Part shown: in pieces, positions 10,620-22,319 of the stretch
How positions within the stretch are numbered: position 1 is the stretch's first letter
Layout: every line of letters begins with the position of its first letter
NCBI GenBank assembly: GCA_015680685.1
Contig: MNCI01004872.1
Coordinates: 344,459-408,458, forward strand
Origin: Gnetum montanum
Lineage: Eukaryota; Streptophyta; Gnetopsida; Gnetales; Gnetaceae
Length of the DNA stretch: 64,000 bases
Reading direction: 5' to 3'
Position numbers and translations under genes: made by a program
Notes under the pieces: generated by a model
The model's input: only the letters and a program-made list of their open reading frames with translations
Database searches by the model: none
What the model was told of the DNA's origin: nothing

Positions 10620-10745
10620 ATACTTAGCATAGGAAATTGTGCCACATCAACAAAGATATTCTTTAAATCCTTATCTTGAAAGATATGGTTCAAGGGCTAC
10701 CCAAACTTAAGCATAATTTCCTAGCATAAAAATTTGTTGAAGTCT
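10620..10745 (+). pseudogene. Copia GAG-pre-integrase fragment
   Basis: The reading HRKLCHINKDIL, then a stop, then DMVQGLPKLKHNFLA corresponds to the short His/Cys pre-integrase domain that precedes integrase in copia polyproteins (pattern HrrlGHin...lv.GlPkl). The copia similarity stops here. Integrase, reverse transcriptase, RNase H and the 3' LTR are absent, so the element is truncated at about 10,750. Confidence 0.65.
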
Positions 10746-12990
10746 TAAATCCCAACGTATTGGGAATTTTCATGCTTTATTAAATTAGTTCCCTATGGAG
10801 CGCACACAAGGTTAAAAGGTTGTCATGTGAAAATCTCAAGTAAGCTTAGTGTAATTAAAAATTTTCTCTTATGAACATCGAGTTCAATGGGTGTGAGGTA
10901 GGGATTTCAAGAGTAGTCGTTTTCCATTTCAATGCATAAGTATATGGGAATTCCAAGCATTAATAATTTTGTGCATGTAACCTTTCCAATATTGGTTTTT
11001 TGGTAGAATTAGTACTTGATAATAAGGCTTGACTATTCTAGATAGTAGTTGAGAGTGTATTTCAGTCTTCTCCCATCCCAAAGGAAATGCAATTGTAGAA
11101 GAAGTAAAAATTCTGCTCCCATTTTTCAAGATGTCAAGGAGAAGGGGATCATCCAACAGAAACCCCACTTTGGAGGAGGAAGATGAGGCTATGAAGGTCA
11201 TTTCCTAGCTTCCCAATCCTTCCATTGCTGAGGGCCCTTTAACCATGATCGTGAGGTAGCCACTTTTCACTACTTTTTACTAATTTTTGTTGAGATGTGA
11301 AGGCAATTTTCTATACCCTAGGCTTGCTCATTTGAAAATTTTTGGTTTTTCTTCTATCAAACATTGGATTTAGGCTATATTATTTCATTTATATTGTAAT
11401 TTTTGCTTTATAGTTCTTTTCTAGGAAAATTTGAATTTTTCCAAATCCATTCCATGTGTTTTTGGTCCTAATTTTGCCAAAAATGGCTAAATTTTGTTAT
11501 ATTTTTCATAAGGTTATGATGCATGAGTTGCAATTTTTGAGTCCATAGGCCTATTTTACAGGGTTTAATGATCACACAAGATGTGGAACCACTATTTTTG
11601 GAGTTTTAGTTAGTATTTTATGATTTTTAATAGAACAATGCATAGCATTTTTGTTGTTTTCCCATGGTTCTCCTTCCAAAAATTGACAATGTTGCCTTTA
11701 CCTAAGAAATTTTTCTAGAAATTTCCCAACACCTTGAGAATTTTTGGAATATTTTAGAAGGGCTATAAATAATTTTTGGAATTTTTTGAACTTTTTCTGT
11801 AATTTTCCCAAAGATTTCATTGGAGCTATTTCATTGCAAATTGGATTTTTTCAGAAAAAATCTAGGTAATTTCGAGTCATAATTTGAAATTTTTTATGTT
11901 GGTGTGGAATTTAAGCTAATTTTTTTTTAATGTATTGAGTTAGAAAAAATTCTTAGAATGTTTTTATGAATTTTTTTGGCCATGTGAACTACCTTGTAAA
12001 GTTGCAATTTCAATTCTTAAGCCTACAAGCTTCCTAGCCTATGCTGGTAGCGTTGGCCACATCTTGTGATTTTTGGACTACGTAAAAGGTCTATAAAGGT
12101 CATTTAAATAGTTTGGAGGAGCCTTAAACTACATTTCAAAATTTTTTGAAATTTTTCTCTAGCTTTCGTAGAGTTTTTTCTACAACTATTTCACTATAAA
12201 TTGGTTCTTCTAACAGAAATTTCAGTCAAATTAAGCTAGAATTTTAATTTTTATAATTTTCTAAGCATTATTAGAATGGGTTTTAATTTTTTGTAGGCTC
12301 ATTCCCATTTTTTAGAGTCTCAAATAAAATTTTTGGAATTTTTATGCAATTTTTTAAACTATGGGATTGCCTTCATCAGTTGTAGTTCTTTGAGCTACTT
12401 GGTCAATACTTAGTTTTAAAAAATGTCAACAAGTTGAATTCTAATTTTTGTTATGGTTAACGTTAATGAGTTTGGCTACTTTAAGAATGTTTATATAATT
12501 TTGTATATCAACATTGGCATTACACATGTTATTTTGGCTTTAAGTATTGGCAAATTTTGTTTAGTATTTTTTTCTTATTTTTTAATGGTTGTATTGTTGA
12601 TTATGTAGGGCATTTTTGAAGGCTCTCTCGATAGTCATGGAACTAGTTGGAATCTTGTGCTACATAGGTGTGCCCACACTAAATAGTTTTCCTTCAAACA
12701 TGGTTCTTTATCATGGCTATTTATGATTTAGACCTAGAGCCAAAGAGTTCTTAGCATATTTGCTTGAGAACATCATGTGATCACATGGTCACACTTGGCC
12801 ACTAGCACTATAGCTATTATAGCAAAGATACTCCCACTAGGGTCTACTAGCCATATTATCAAGTTCATGATGGATGATCCTAGCACTCAAGTAGAATGTG
12901 ATTGGTGAGATGATTCATACATACTAGGGACAGATAAGTCATCCATACATGCTTGAGTTCATTCAATATAATATCAACAACACCTTAATG
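10746..12990. other. AT-rich noncoding DNA with a diverged internal repeat
   Basis: No coding feature is recognised. A short + strand reading at 11,128-11,208 begins ATGTCAAGGAGAAGG and is Arg/Glu-rich but only 26 codons long. The block at about 11,764-11,900 (AATTTTTTGAACTTTTTCTG...CTATTTCATTGCAAATTGG) recurs in diverged form at about 12,120-12,260, roughly 360 bp apart. The sequence may be the 3' tail or LTR of the reverse-strand gag element to its right, but no PPT or LTR end could be fixed. Confidence 0.4.
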
Positions 12991-15785
12991 GTAGACCACC
13001 ATATCAATAGTTTTTTAGAATCCTCTTGCACATTCTACCTTTTGTAAGTGTGAGTTGTTTGGTGGTCTTTATCTCCTCCATATGCCCTAAGAGATGGATT
13101 TCTCGAGGAGGAGACTTTGCTTTTGGATGGGCAATAGGCCTGTGAGCCTTGGTGGTTCCTTGTTGAATGTGCATCTCTGTGTTGGTGACCTTAGATGATG
13201 GGGCCATGGGAACTATTGACAATGGGGTAGGCTTAGGGGGACCTAGTTCAATGCATTCCCTAGCCATCTTATTGACCAGATGCTTGTCACGTCTCTTCGG
13301 GTGGGTAGGTTGCAATGCAGTCCCCACCACCAAATCCTAGGCAAATGGGGGGTCTACACATTTTGGCATCCTTATGAAAAAAGGTTTCTAGGTTGTTCCC
13401 GCAACATGCTATAGGGCCCCAACCATGAAGAGTGTTATAGGCACCCAAGATGGTACCTTGATGACGAAGGGGGCTTGTGGCCTATTTGACGCTGAAGCTT
13501 CAACATCACCAGAAGGCACTCTGACCATAAATGGTTCATGTATTGGATTTTCATCATCATCAATGATAATATCATTAATGATATATCCTACATTGCTATT
13601 GTTTAATGTGTCCTTATAGACGTTCATGGATTGGTTCTCCAACTGGATAGGATTCCTTTCATCAAGGACTAGCTTGCCTTGATCAATCATGCATTGGATA
13701 TCATCCTTCAGCACTAGGCAGTAATCTGTGTCATGGCCATGCAATTGATGGTAGTTATAGAACCAATCCAACCTAAAATTTTTGGGTACTGGAGGCTTGT
13801 TAGGCATAGCTGTAGAGGGGTCTTAGAGGACCTTGTAGTATCTCTCATGGCATTTACGATCATCCTCTAACATTTGCTTATGCTGAATGCACCCAGCACT
13901 AAGTAATTAATCCAAAAGCTCTAATAGCTTAATTGGAAAAGAGGTGTATTTTGAGCGATCCTTGTGCTTTAAGTTTGGCCTTGAGGAAGCTTGCCCCATG
14001 GCCATTGACAATGCAAGTTGGTTGGTTCCTACATTACCAAAACCTGATGTTTTACTGGTATTGGCCAGGGCCTTAGGTGCCTTAGCCACTTGCATGTTGT
14101 TGTTCCACTTGGCTTCATCAACCATAGCCATCATAGTGTTTGTCATGGATTTTCCCTTTTCCTTGTCTCTCTTTGCATGTCTTGTAGGCTATGTAAGTCA
14201 AGCCCTTGTTGGCCTCTATTGCATCTTGTATGCTCTTTGTTTGAGCAAAAGATTGGCTAAGGGAGCACGTAGCTAAATAGTATAGCTTTGATTTAATGAA
14301 ATCATTTACTGTGCCTTTAAAAATGGCCAGCAGGTGTGTTTCAGCGATTGTCTCACGAATCTCATTTAGAGAGGCACTCCAACATTGTATGAATTTTTGC
14401 ACTGGCTCTAGCACTTTTTGCTTAACATTCATGAGCAAGTCCAACATGGTTTCTGGCTTCAAGTTATACTTGAAGTAGGTTATGAACCAGCCTAGAAACT
14501 CCTTTAGAGTTGAAACAGATGTTCAAGAAAGCGTGTAATACCAATCTAAAGCGTGCAAAGACATGGCGAAGACATGGATAACCACATGTGGCCACGCTTA
14601 TAGTAATAAGGACTTGGAATGAAAAGTGACTAAGTGGGCATTTGGGTCACCCTCACTGTTGTATTTCATAAATTAGGGAAGTTGGACACTAGGATGCAAT
14701 ATGAGCGAAGGAACAACGGGGCTAATGGGATCATCCTAAGAGAATTCTATTACATGGACTATCTTTGAGTTGGCTACTTTAAGCCTCCTAACCTCCTTAG
14801 TGAGGGTTTGAATAAGCTAGAATGCTTGGTCCAAACTTGGGAATGTGGTAGAGGCTTGCATTAGTTGTACTATCAATGGGGCCATTAAAGCAGCCCATAG
14901 TCCTATTGTAGGCTGTGCCATATGTGATGCTTGGTACATTTGTAGCTGTGTGTACCGTGGCATTTGGGACAATTGAACAGTAGGTAAAGATGTTGCTACC
15001 TACCATGCAGTTGAGGTTGGAGCTGTTGTTGGTAGTGGGATTGATATAGCTAGAATGATAGAAATGTGACTCATTTATGGCTGTGATATGGGCATGGTGT
15101 GCACATATGGTAGCATTGATGTCATAGACATTGGTTGTGAAGGTTGAACAAATTGCAAGGAAATGACAACGGGAAAAGGGGCAAAAGATCCTATGTTTTG
15201 TTGCATAGATAGGACTGGGTGGCTAGCTACCACCAACAAAGTTTTAGGTTGCAGAAGTGTCATGGCTACCTCAAAGAAGGTAGAAGACTGCGACTAGTGT
15301 AGTAGAAATATAGATGCAGATTATGAGGCTGAGACATAAAGCAAGACACCATTTTCGGCATGGGACTCAAATTCCTCCTGCCCATCTTGCAGGGGTTCAT
15401 CATAGTTGAATACTGAATCCTACTCTTTTGACCCACTCATCCTAATATGTTGGTCCAAAATCCATTTGAAAGATTTAGTGAGCAGTATGACCGTGCCAGG
15501 GGTAGGGAGGAACTCTTTTTCATTTTGGTGAATAATTTCAAAACTATTCTTTTCTTCCATTTCCTGTTGGTCCAATGGTAGGCCCAGTTGAATATTTGCA
15601 CACAAAATGTTGTATCGTTCATCATCAAGTATCGTGTGTTTAGGTGATTGATGCTACAGTCTAAGAGACTACCATTGTGGTCACACTGGGCTAAGTGGTT
15701 GCTTAACGTCTACCACGTTTTGCATGGGATGATCTAACTTGAAGTTCAAGGTATCAGATGAGGCATTAACAGGGTTCATTTTCAT
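12991..15785 (-). pseudogene. gag: Tat-like gypsy gag, reverse strand, degraded
   Basis: Gag of a Ty3/gypsy element. I take the start at 15785 (ATG, with a second in-frame ATG six bases on) because a frame with only stop interruptions runs from there. The N-terminal part (15.8-14.8 kb) is Gln/Pro/Ser-rich. The core follows at 14,462-14,118 (KPETMLDLLMNVKQ ... NDFIKSKLYYL) and then shifts frame into 14,146-13,907. A knuckle-like FYNYHQLHGHDTDYC (about 13,720-13,770) has Tyr in place of the usual first Cys. The last readable stretch, 13,333-13,004, is basic and Pro-rich. Related gag remnants lie at 19.6-20.5 kb and 42.5-43.5 kb, also reverse strand. No protease or polymerase follows. Confidence 0.75.
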
Positions 15786-16053
15786 TGTGTAAGAAAAGAT
15801 GTGAGAAAAAGAGATACTTGCAAAATGTTTAAGTACAGAAAATTTAAGATAAAATGGCTAAGTGTGAAAATTATAAAGAAAATAGGCCAAAAATGGCTAA
15901 GTCTAGAAAAACTCAAAAAATGGTTATCTCATATGTTACACTTGTCACACTCTAAGGGACTATTATGCTCATGGGATGTCATTCTATACAGAACACTTAG
16001 AGCTTGGCAGAGTAAATAGTTTGGGCTTTCCATCCTACGAAGTCCCAGGGTAA

Positions 16054-16070
16054 CCATCAACTGGGACCAA
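16054..16070 (-). promoter_or_regulatory. Candidate primer binding site of the reverse-strand gypsy element
   Basis: On the reverse strand TTGGTCCCAGTTGATGG lies between the proposed LTR end and gag, where a primer site is expected. It begins with the TGG typical of such sites, but I could not match the rest to a specific tRNA, so the call rests on position. Confidence 0.35.
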
Positions 16071-16086
16071 TTTGAACCAATTGGAA

Positions 16087-17209
16087 TGTAGAAAAATCTT
16101 GTGTTAGCTTATGATCTAGCTAATACCATGGCAAGTCCATAGGGGTGTTATTTCTATGCTAGCTTGCTACTAGTCATAGGGGTATAGAAAGAATGTGGGA
16201 CTACCCGTGGCACACAGAAGAAATGGGAGGCCCTACTTCTAGTGCTAAAAACTATGATGTTCGAAAATCTTGCTGGCTAGAACATCAACAGGTCTACAGA
16301 CATATAGCCTAACCTCGAATCCATGTGAGGGCCATGTTGGGAGAAAGAAAAATGAGGTGCCTTGAATGGTTTGGTCAATCAAATAGGGACTTACATGGTG
16401 TAACAATAACCATTTGTAAACAAAGCTTTTAGTGAGCCTCGTGTAGGAGTCAGGACAACAAGAAAGAATAGAACATAACGTAACATGAATATGTGAATAC
16501 ATATTGATAGTAGAAGAAAGTGCAAAAAGGTAAATGCTGAGAAATTTGAAAAAAATGTTGAGAATATAGAACCAGAGTTCAAAGGTAAGAAATGCACCGC
16601 TCAAAGATTGGAGCACACAACTTTTAATTGAATATTGTTTGAAGCTAGTACGTAGCATTAGACAAGCATATGGGTAGCGTAGCGGTGTGTTCATAGTCTT
16701 TAGAACATCAAAGACATAGTGATAGTAGCCACAAAGGATATTAAACCTACTAGGTTTGTAGTCATCACGCTGTGTAGGTATAACAAAGATTGTGTCATGG
16801 TACTTAGCCAAGTGTCAAGCTCAGGTGGTCAAGTGCGGGAGTGCTGAAGATGCTAAGAGTGCTCTAATGCTTGATGCTTAAAATGATTTTCTGATCAACC
16901 CTTAAAATGCTAATAATTGGGGTATTTATAGGGCTAGGGTTAACATGAGATGCGAACTGGATGCCATGTGGCCTGGGTCCCACATAGCATGGACCTCAAC
17001 AAGTCACATTGACATGTTATGCTCAAAATGTCAAGCTGTAAGTGTTAAGCTCTAAGTGTAATGCTCTCTAGGATAGGAATGAGGACTTAGAAACTACCAA
17101 AGTATCACCACATTGCATAGACTACAGGTGTCAGAGTTTGAAGGATCACCATGTACCTACAAACAATGCCAAAAAAAATGCAACTTGGAGCCTATGCTTT
17201 GAGATTACA
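16087..17209 (-). mobile_element. LTR of the reverse-strand gypsy element
   Basis: Read on the reverse strand the proposed 1,123-bp LTR starts TGTAATCTC at 17209, directly after a polypurine tract, and ends CTACA near 16087. A TATA box (TATAAATACC) lies at 16,930-16,921, about 280 bases in. Gag starts about 300 bases past the LTR end. The long reading at 16,245-16,811 falls inside the LTR and is not a gene. The TG...CA ends are my best reading, since no second LTR is visible for comparison. Confidence 0.5.
16921..16930 (-). promoter_or_regulatory. TATA box of the reverse-strand LTR
   Basis: The reverse strand reads CCCTATAAATACCCC, a strong plant TATA box, inside the proposed LTR and pointing toward gag. 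Confidence 0.6.
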
Positions 17210-17224
17210 TCTTCCCCCTCTTCC
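17210..17224 (-). promoter_or_regulatory. Polypurine tract adjoining the reverse-strand LTR
   Basis: The reverse strand reads GGAAGAGGGGGAAGA immediately before TGTAATCTC. A 15-base all-purine run against a TG start is the signature of the junction between an element's internal region and its 3' LTR. Confidence 0.6.
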
Positions 17225-18170
17225 AAGTAGGATCAATCATAGGGACAATTTTGGGGATCAATGAGAGGTGAAAAAGCAAATAAAGCTATTGATCTTAGTC
17301 ATCAGAAGGACATCAAAGCTGAAATGAGGATCGATGTTGAGTTCTGGGAGCTCCTGGGAGATTCTAGAGGCATTTCCCAAGTGTCATGTTGTCTATGTTG
17401 CACAGTGTGACAGAGCATAGCATGAACACTTAGAAAACTTCTAAAAATTTTTACTTGTCATGTTTTCTATAGCGTAACAGAGCGTAGCATAAGTATTTTG
17501 ATGAATTTTGCCAAAATTTGCAATGTTTCTTCATGGCACACTAACCACACTTTCAGGTGTAGTAGGATAGGAAACCTCAGAATTTAGAAAATTGCCAAAT
17601 GCATCTTCCATGTCTAGATAGCTTGATAGATTTCTTGTTCAATACATCGAAAAATTTGGCCCTGAAACCTCTATCACATTGGCTATGCTATGTAGTGTAG
17701 CAATGTGTAATAGGCACAAAAGATAGAAAATTTGCCAAACTATTTTTTCCATGTTGAGCATCATTGACAACCTCTAGCCTAGTAATTAGGTGAACTGGTG
17801 ATTAAGACATGTGTAAAGTTGGGCAAGCTAAAAAGAGTAGCAAGCTTAATAGTCCAAGAGATAGGAAATTTGCCAAGCTATTTGGTCCATTTCCAGTAGA
17901 CCTTGACTACTTCTAGCTTGACATTTGTGCAGACTAGCCATGGAAGTGTGTGCTACGCTAGCTGTGGCATGGAGCGTAGCAAGTAGACTTAGAAAAATTT
18001 TGCAAAAAATAAGACTCCTAGTGTGCTACGCTATCTATGCTGCACAATGTAGACACTAGACTTAGAAAAAATTTTCCCAAGTTGTGACACTTAGAAAAAT
18101 CTACCATTGAATTGCAGAAGCCCAAAATTGGTGGTGTTTTAGAGATCATGTAGCAAGAAATTTTATTGCA
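17225..18170 (-). mobile_element. 3' internal tail of a gypsy element with TACGCTA-type repeats
   Basis: This lies on the internal side of the PPT at 17,210-17,224. It is noncoding and carries many loose copies of AGCGTAGC or its complement GCTACGCT, often decayed to AGCATAGC or GCTATGCT (about 17,413, 17,470, 17,688, 17,955, 17,972 and 18,025). The repeats also follow phrases such as AGAAAATTTGCCAA, giving a loosely repeated texture of about 100-250 bp. Confidence 0.45.
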
Positions 18171-18451
18171 AATGTCAATGTTTGAATCATAGGATTGGAA
18201 CTATATCCTTCTCTTCACCTTGCAGAGACAAACATTGTCCAAGAAAAATAGAAGCCTATGCTTATGAGATCTCAAGAAACATCCCTAATCACAATTTAAT
18301 AATCATATGTACTTTAGGGATGAGATTCATTACTATGTCTGGTGGGGATAGCATGATGGCACCCAATGGTAATGTTGTTACCATCCCTATGTCTATGATG
18401 GTAATTCAAGTAGTTGCAAAGTAATGTTTGCTCAAAAATCAAATAAATCCT

Positions 18452-18823
18452 AGTATTCCCATGATGGAAATCGATATTAGTAAAAAGGATTGTTACCTAG
18501 CTCTTTGTGACTCTAGTTCATGAGTTAGTTTTATTTCATTTCATTCGATCAGTACCTTAATTGGGGGCTTCCCACTCTCATGCATACCAACATTTAACTT
18601 AAGCTAGCTAACTAATATATGTATGCCTTATGGGATAGGTATGTATTGTAACCAATTTTTTGTAGGTTGGTCACATCTCGCTAATTTTTTATTGCTCATA
18701 TTAGAAGATAAGGTGGAAGAGGATCTTCTTGTTATAATGGAAAGAGCTTGGTTATGCACTACAAATGCTAGGTTTGTTTTTCGAGACCTCCATCTTGAGA
18801 TTGGTATAAGGAATAATACTTAA
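18452..18823 (+). pseudogene. Possible gypsy retropepsin fragment
   Basis: The pieces read DCYLALCDSSS, stop, VSFISF (about 18,490-18,540) and, after further stops, ANFLLLILEDKVEEDLLVIM followed by ERAWLCTTNARFVF (18,680-18,785). They follow the order of an aspartic protease of Athila-type elements: an active-site D-S/L-G-(A/S)-S loop, then a hydrophobic strand with acidic residues, then the motif close to LGRPWL. The active-site Gly is Ser here and the Arg-Pro is Arg-Ala. Similarity is weak, so this could be chance. The open reading just upstream (18,182-18,424) is not recognised. Confidence 0.35.
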
Positions 18824-18829
18824 AGGATG

Positions 18830-19602
18830 TACTATATGAGAATATCCTATGATACTCCTTGGTCTTATTGAATCATGGACATATGCCATTCAAACAACCT
18901 AAACTAAGCATCCTTGAGGCAAAACCTGGTGCATTTTAATGAACATCTTTCATCTCCGAGCATGCTTAATGCTCAATTTATCACTCAGATACCTTTCCAT
19001 TAATAGAAATGGATTAGTTGTGGGGGAGACATGCCTTGCACCATGTCAACAATTTTATTTTTCTACTATTTCTATTCGTGCAGTTAATAAGGATTGGTAT
19101 ACTTACTTAGAATTTTTCACTTTTTGAGTCTAATGGATAATCAATTATAAAATTTTCTTTCTTTTGGAGTGCTTTTTTTTGTGTATGGAAAAGGTATTTT
19201 GGGAGCTCTAATAATGCTCATGTAATAAGCCAATGATGAATGGAAGAGCTACATATGTGATGATGATGTAAAAGTGCCAAACAGGTTCAACATAAAGCTT
19301 TGATCAACTGAATGTCCATGCAACAACATTCATCCATTCACTTTCTTTGTCCATAACCAATTAATGAGGCTCAAATTTAGTGGGAAGTAGGGAATCACAT
19401 TATGAGCTATTGAAGCTAATGCTATTGGAATCATGGACAGGTGATGTATCCACCACGTAGGGTGTGAGCTTCAAAATCCTGAATGAGTTCCTAGTCATTG
19501 GCATAAAAATGATGTATCATTGAGGATCCTTGTGACCACTAAATGGGTCTAATCATTATAATAAAACCAAGATATATGTAATATCTTACTTGGCCAACCT
19601 CA
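18830..19602. other. Unassigned sequence left of the segmental duplication
   Basis: No gene is recognised. The small reading at 18,939-19,127 matches nothing. The sequence from here to 19,711 has no counterpart upstream of copy 2, so it marks the left edge of the duplicated block. Confidence 0.5.
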
Positions 19603-20590
19603 TCAGAAGAGGTTTTTGATTTCATGAACTTGTGCATTGCATGTGGTAGTTGATGGATTCTCATATCCATGAAAGTTAAAGATTCTAGGTGATGATCTGA
19701 AGCTCCTATCCACTACTAACTCTTCCAGAGAGGATATAGACCCTCTAGGAAATTCACAATACCAATTGAGTGCTTTCCCAATCAAAGACATAGGGAAAAA
19801 CCTCATGATGGTATGAGGCCATGGTTGCAAGAGCAAACATTGAGATTGAAATATGATAAGGTGAGCATTAGGGTAACCTTCTTTGTTATATTTGCTAAAT
19901 TATGGAATGGGGACACTAGGAGGAAGTGTTAGGGGTGGAACTACAGGACTTATGGGATCGTCCTGGTATAATTCTTAACAGTTTCTGTGGTAGAGGCTCT
20001 ACACCTCTTCAATTCCTCTGTTAGGTCTTGGATCATTTCGAAGGCTTCATCCAAGCCTTGTGATGGCCCCATAGTTTGTGAGGTTTGTACATAAGGTTGT
20101 GGTATTGTGAGGCTTGTAACATTGTTATGGGTTGCATGACAAAAGGAAAAGGTTGCACTATGGTTGTGGCTTGTGGGCCAAATAAAGAAAAAGATGTTTG
20201 CGGTGGCACTTGAGGCATAAACATGGTGTGTGACCCTTATGTTGTAGAATCCTGTGCATGTGATGGATACCAGTAGTGGAAACATTATGAATTTAGGAAA
20301 AATGGATGAAGAAGAGTAGCGGTGGTAGCAACAATAGTAGGAATTTGATGATAACGAGAAAATGAAATTATTTTCAAATGCGGAGGGCACTAACATTCTG
20401 TTGTATAGAAGCTTTGAATATGAAAAGAATTCTTTGGCATTGAAAATTGCATGGTGGGCACCCCACGCCAACGGTCAAATAAAAAATGTCTAGGTTTAGA
20501 ATTGGATGCCTTGCCAAGCCACTATAGGAGCTTATACATTTCCACTTTCCACTTGTTAAATCATATTGTTTCTTCCCACTCCACATCACG
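19603..20590 (-). pseudogene. gag: Tat-like gypsy gag remnant, copy 1
   Basis: The reverse strand shows MLLQPWPHTIMRFFPMSL...ALNWYC (19,836-19,750), the start of the conserved gag core also seen in the gag at 13-15.8 kb. An N-terminal Gln/Pro-rich part lies upstream (20,224-20,033, with PQVPPQTSFSLFGPQ). The core is cut at 19,712: downstream of that point the reading is unrelated sequence, while copy 2 continues for about 300 more bases. Several frame changes and stops are present. No LTR or primer site was located to the right. Confidence 0.65.
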
Positions 20591-21880
20591 AGTGGATTAA
20601 ATTATGAAAGTTTAAAAATGTTTATGAAAAGGTTAAAAACACTTATGAAGGTGAATTTTTTTACCATCCATTCTAAAAGAATGGTTCATTCTTCACATTA
20701 AGAGGGCCAAGAAATGGTGTAGGAAAAAATGGTAAACAATCTTGACTAATATAGTTAAAGATTACCTAATAAACAGAATGAAAAAAATCACATTATGTTT
20801 AAATTTTAATGGAAAACTTTGCTCAGATGGAATTTTTTTTTTAAGAGAGGGCGTGTTAAAACATAATAAAGGATCATCACCAAAGGCTCAAAGTTCATCA
20901 CTTCAAGGCAAAGTCTTGGGAGAGTTGTTGAATGAGTAAAGCTTAACCTCTTTCAAGTAGTTGCACCCAACCTTGAACTTAGATAACTTAGCTCTTACAA
21001 CTTAAGAAACAAGCACCTTACCATCACTCCAACTAATAGTCCCCATTAGAACCCAATACATATTTTCAAATATATCACTTTTTAGCTCAAACTTCAAGCA
21101 AAAACGCTCATAGTGAAAGTAGAGTAATTGATTTATTTTCAACAATATTAATTTCTTTTTGTTTTAATAACTCAATGATAAGAAGCTTAAAGCTTTTGTT
21201 GCTATTTGTTATTTTTTTCTAATTGATGTGTAAACTAAAATTAGATGACTAAAAGCATCCTAAAGTATAAAGCCAACAAGATAATTTAATAAAACTCAAG
21301 TATTATATAATAATATATCAAATCAATATACATCAAGAGAACTAGCAAGAAAAAATAAAAATAAAAATTAAAGTTGAAATGAAAATTTGCTACTATGGAC
21401 TAAGTATCTAAGATAGAAAATGATGATGGTTGTGATTATTTTAGTATGGGAATGCAAACTAAGTTTGTTAAATTATGCCTAAGAGTTAGGTGCTTATGCT
21501 TTGAATCCAGAGTTTGTAAAGAAACAAATGCCAAGGAAATTATCATATTTACAAGGCAACTATAAACAAAACTCATATACTATCCAAGTGGATTCATGCC
21601 TTAATGGTATGACTAGTATTAGCAACAATGGTGTAAACCACAACCATGAGGGATGGTGCCACCTCCACAAAGATATCCATATAGATAGCCAAATATTTTG
21701 TCAACAATATGATCCTATTTTACCCTATCTTTTACACTATTTTACCCTATCTTTTTATCCTTGTTTTAACTTTATCATTCCAACTTATGGATTTCTTGAT
21801 TTTCATCGTGCTTAATTTATTAATGATACACTTTTATTCATAACTCGTTGAGTGTTATTTGAACAGAAATTTGAAAGAAA
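20591..21880. other. Noncoding stretch of the duplicated unit (copy 1)
   Basis: AT-rich sequence, repeated at 43,690-44,940. The readings at 20,742-20,939 and 21,501-21,815 are not conserved as open frames in copy 2 (different lengths and indels), so I do not call them genes. At about 21,720-21,765 a 22-bp unit CTATTTTACCCTATCTTTTA plus CA is present twice here and once in copy 2. Confidence 0.5.
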
Positions 21881-22208
21881 AGTGATAGGAATATGCTGTG
21901 ATGGGCTTATAGCTTGAGGGTTTCGGGTTCAGTGTTTCTTTCTTACAATGTTGTAAGAAACTTGTAGTCGTTGTGGCTCATTGTTTGGATTGAAGGCTGC
22001 GAGAGGCAGGTAAAATGCTTTCTAGTTTTTGGTAGCCTCTTAGCTTTTATGAACACGACCTTGTATAATGATGCTTGCTCTATTTTATTTGTGAATTTCA
22101 GGTTTGCATTGGTGGAAGATACAAACATTTGCAAATTTTTAATTATTTCTTGTGGTTTTTGGAGCATTTTGCAATAGTCCAGCTCTGTAAGTACATGATT
22201 GTTAATGC

Positions 22209-22312
22209 ACGTGAACTAGTTGTAGGTGTGTTTCTGCATTTCAATTGGGCACGAAGTAGTTGTAGGTGTGTTTCTGCATTTCAATTGGGCGCGAACTAGT
22301 TGTAGGTGTGTT
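22209..22312. repeat. 40-42-bp minisatellite, 2.5 units (copy 1)
   Basis: Units 22,209-22,250, 22,251-22,290 and a partial 22,291-22,312 share GAACTAGTTGTAGGTGTGTT, then TCTGCATTTCAATTGGGC. The same 2.5 units are in copy 2 at 45,251-45,354, so the array predates the duplication. It begins about 20 bp after the splice-donor-like site at 22,187. Confidence 0.85.
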
Positions 22313-22319
22313 GAACTTT

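Noticed and set aside
12261-12990. Remainder of the AT-rich block left of the reverse-strand gag as a polymerase region
   Set aside because: Reading the reverse strand past gag gives no protease or reverse-transcriptase motifs, only stops and unrelated residues.
16245-16811. 188-codon reading on the reverse strand, the longest in the window
   Set aside because: It sits inside the proposed LTR downstream of its TATA box and has no recognisable domain. The apparent membrane-like Phe/Leu/Tyr richness follows from the AT-rich sequence.
22209-22312. CRISPR-like array
   Set aside because: Only 2.5 near-identical 40-42-bp units with no unique spacers, in a plant repeat; it is a minisatellite.
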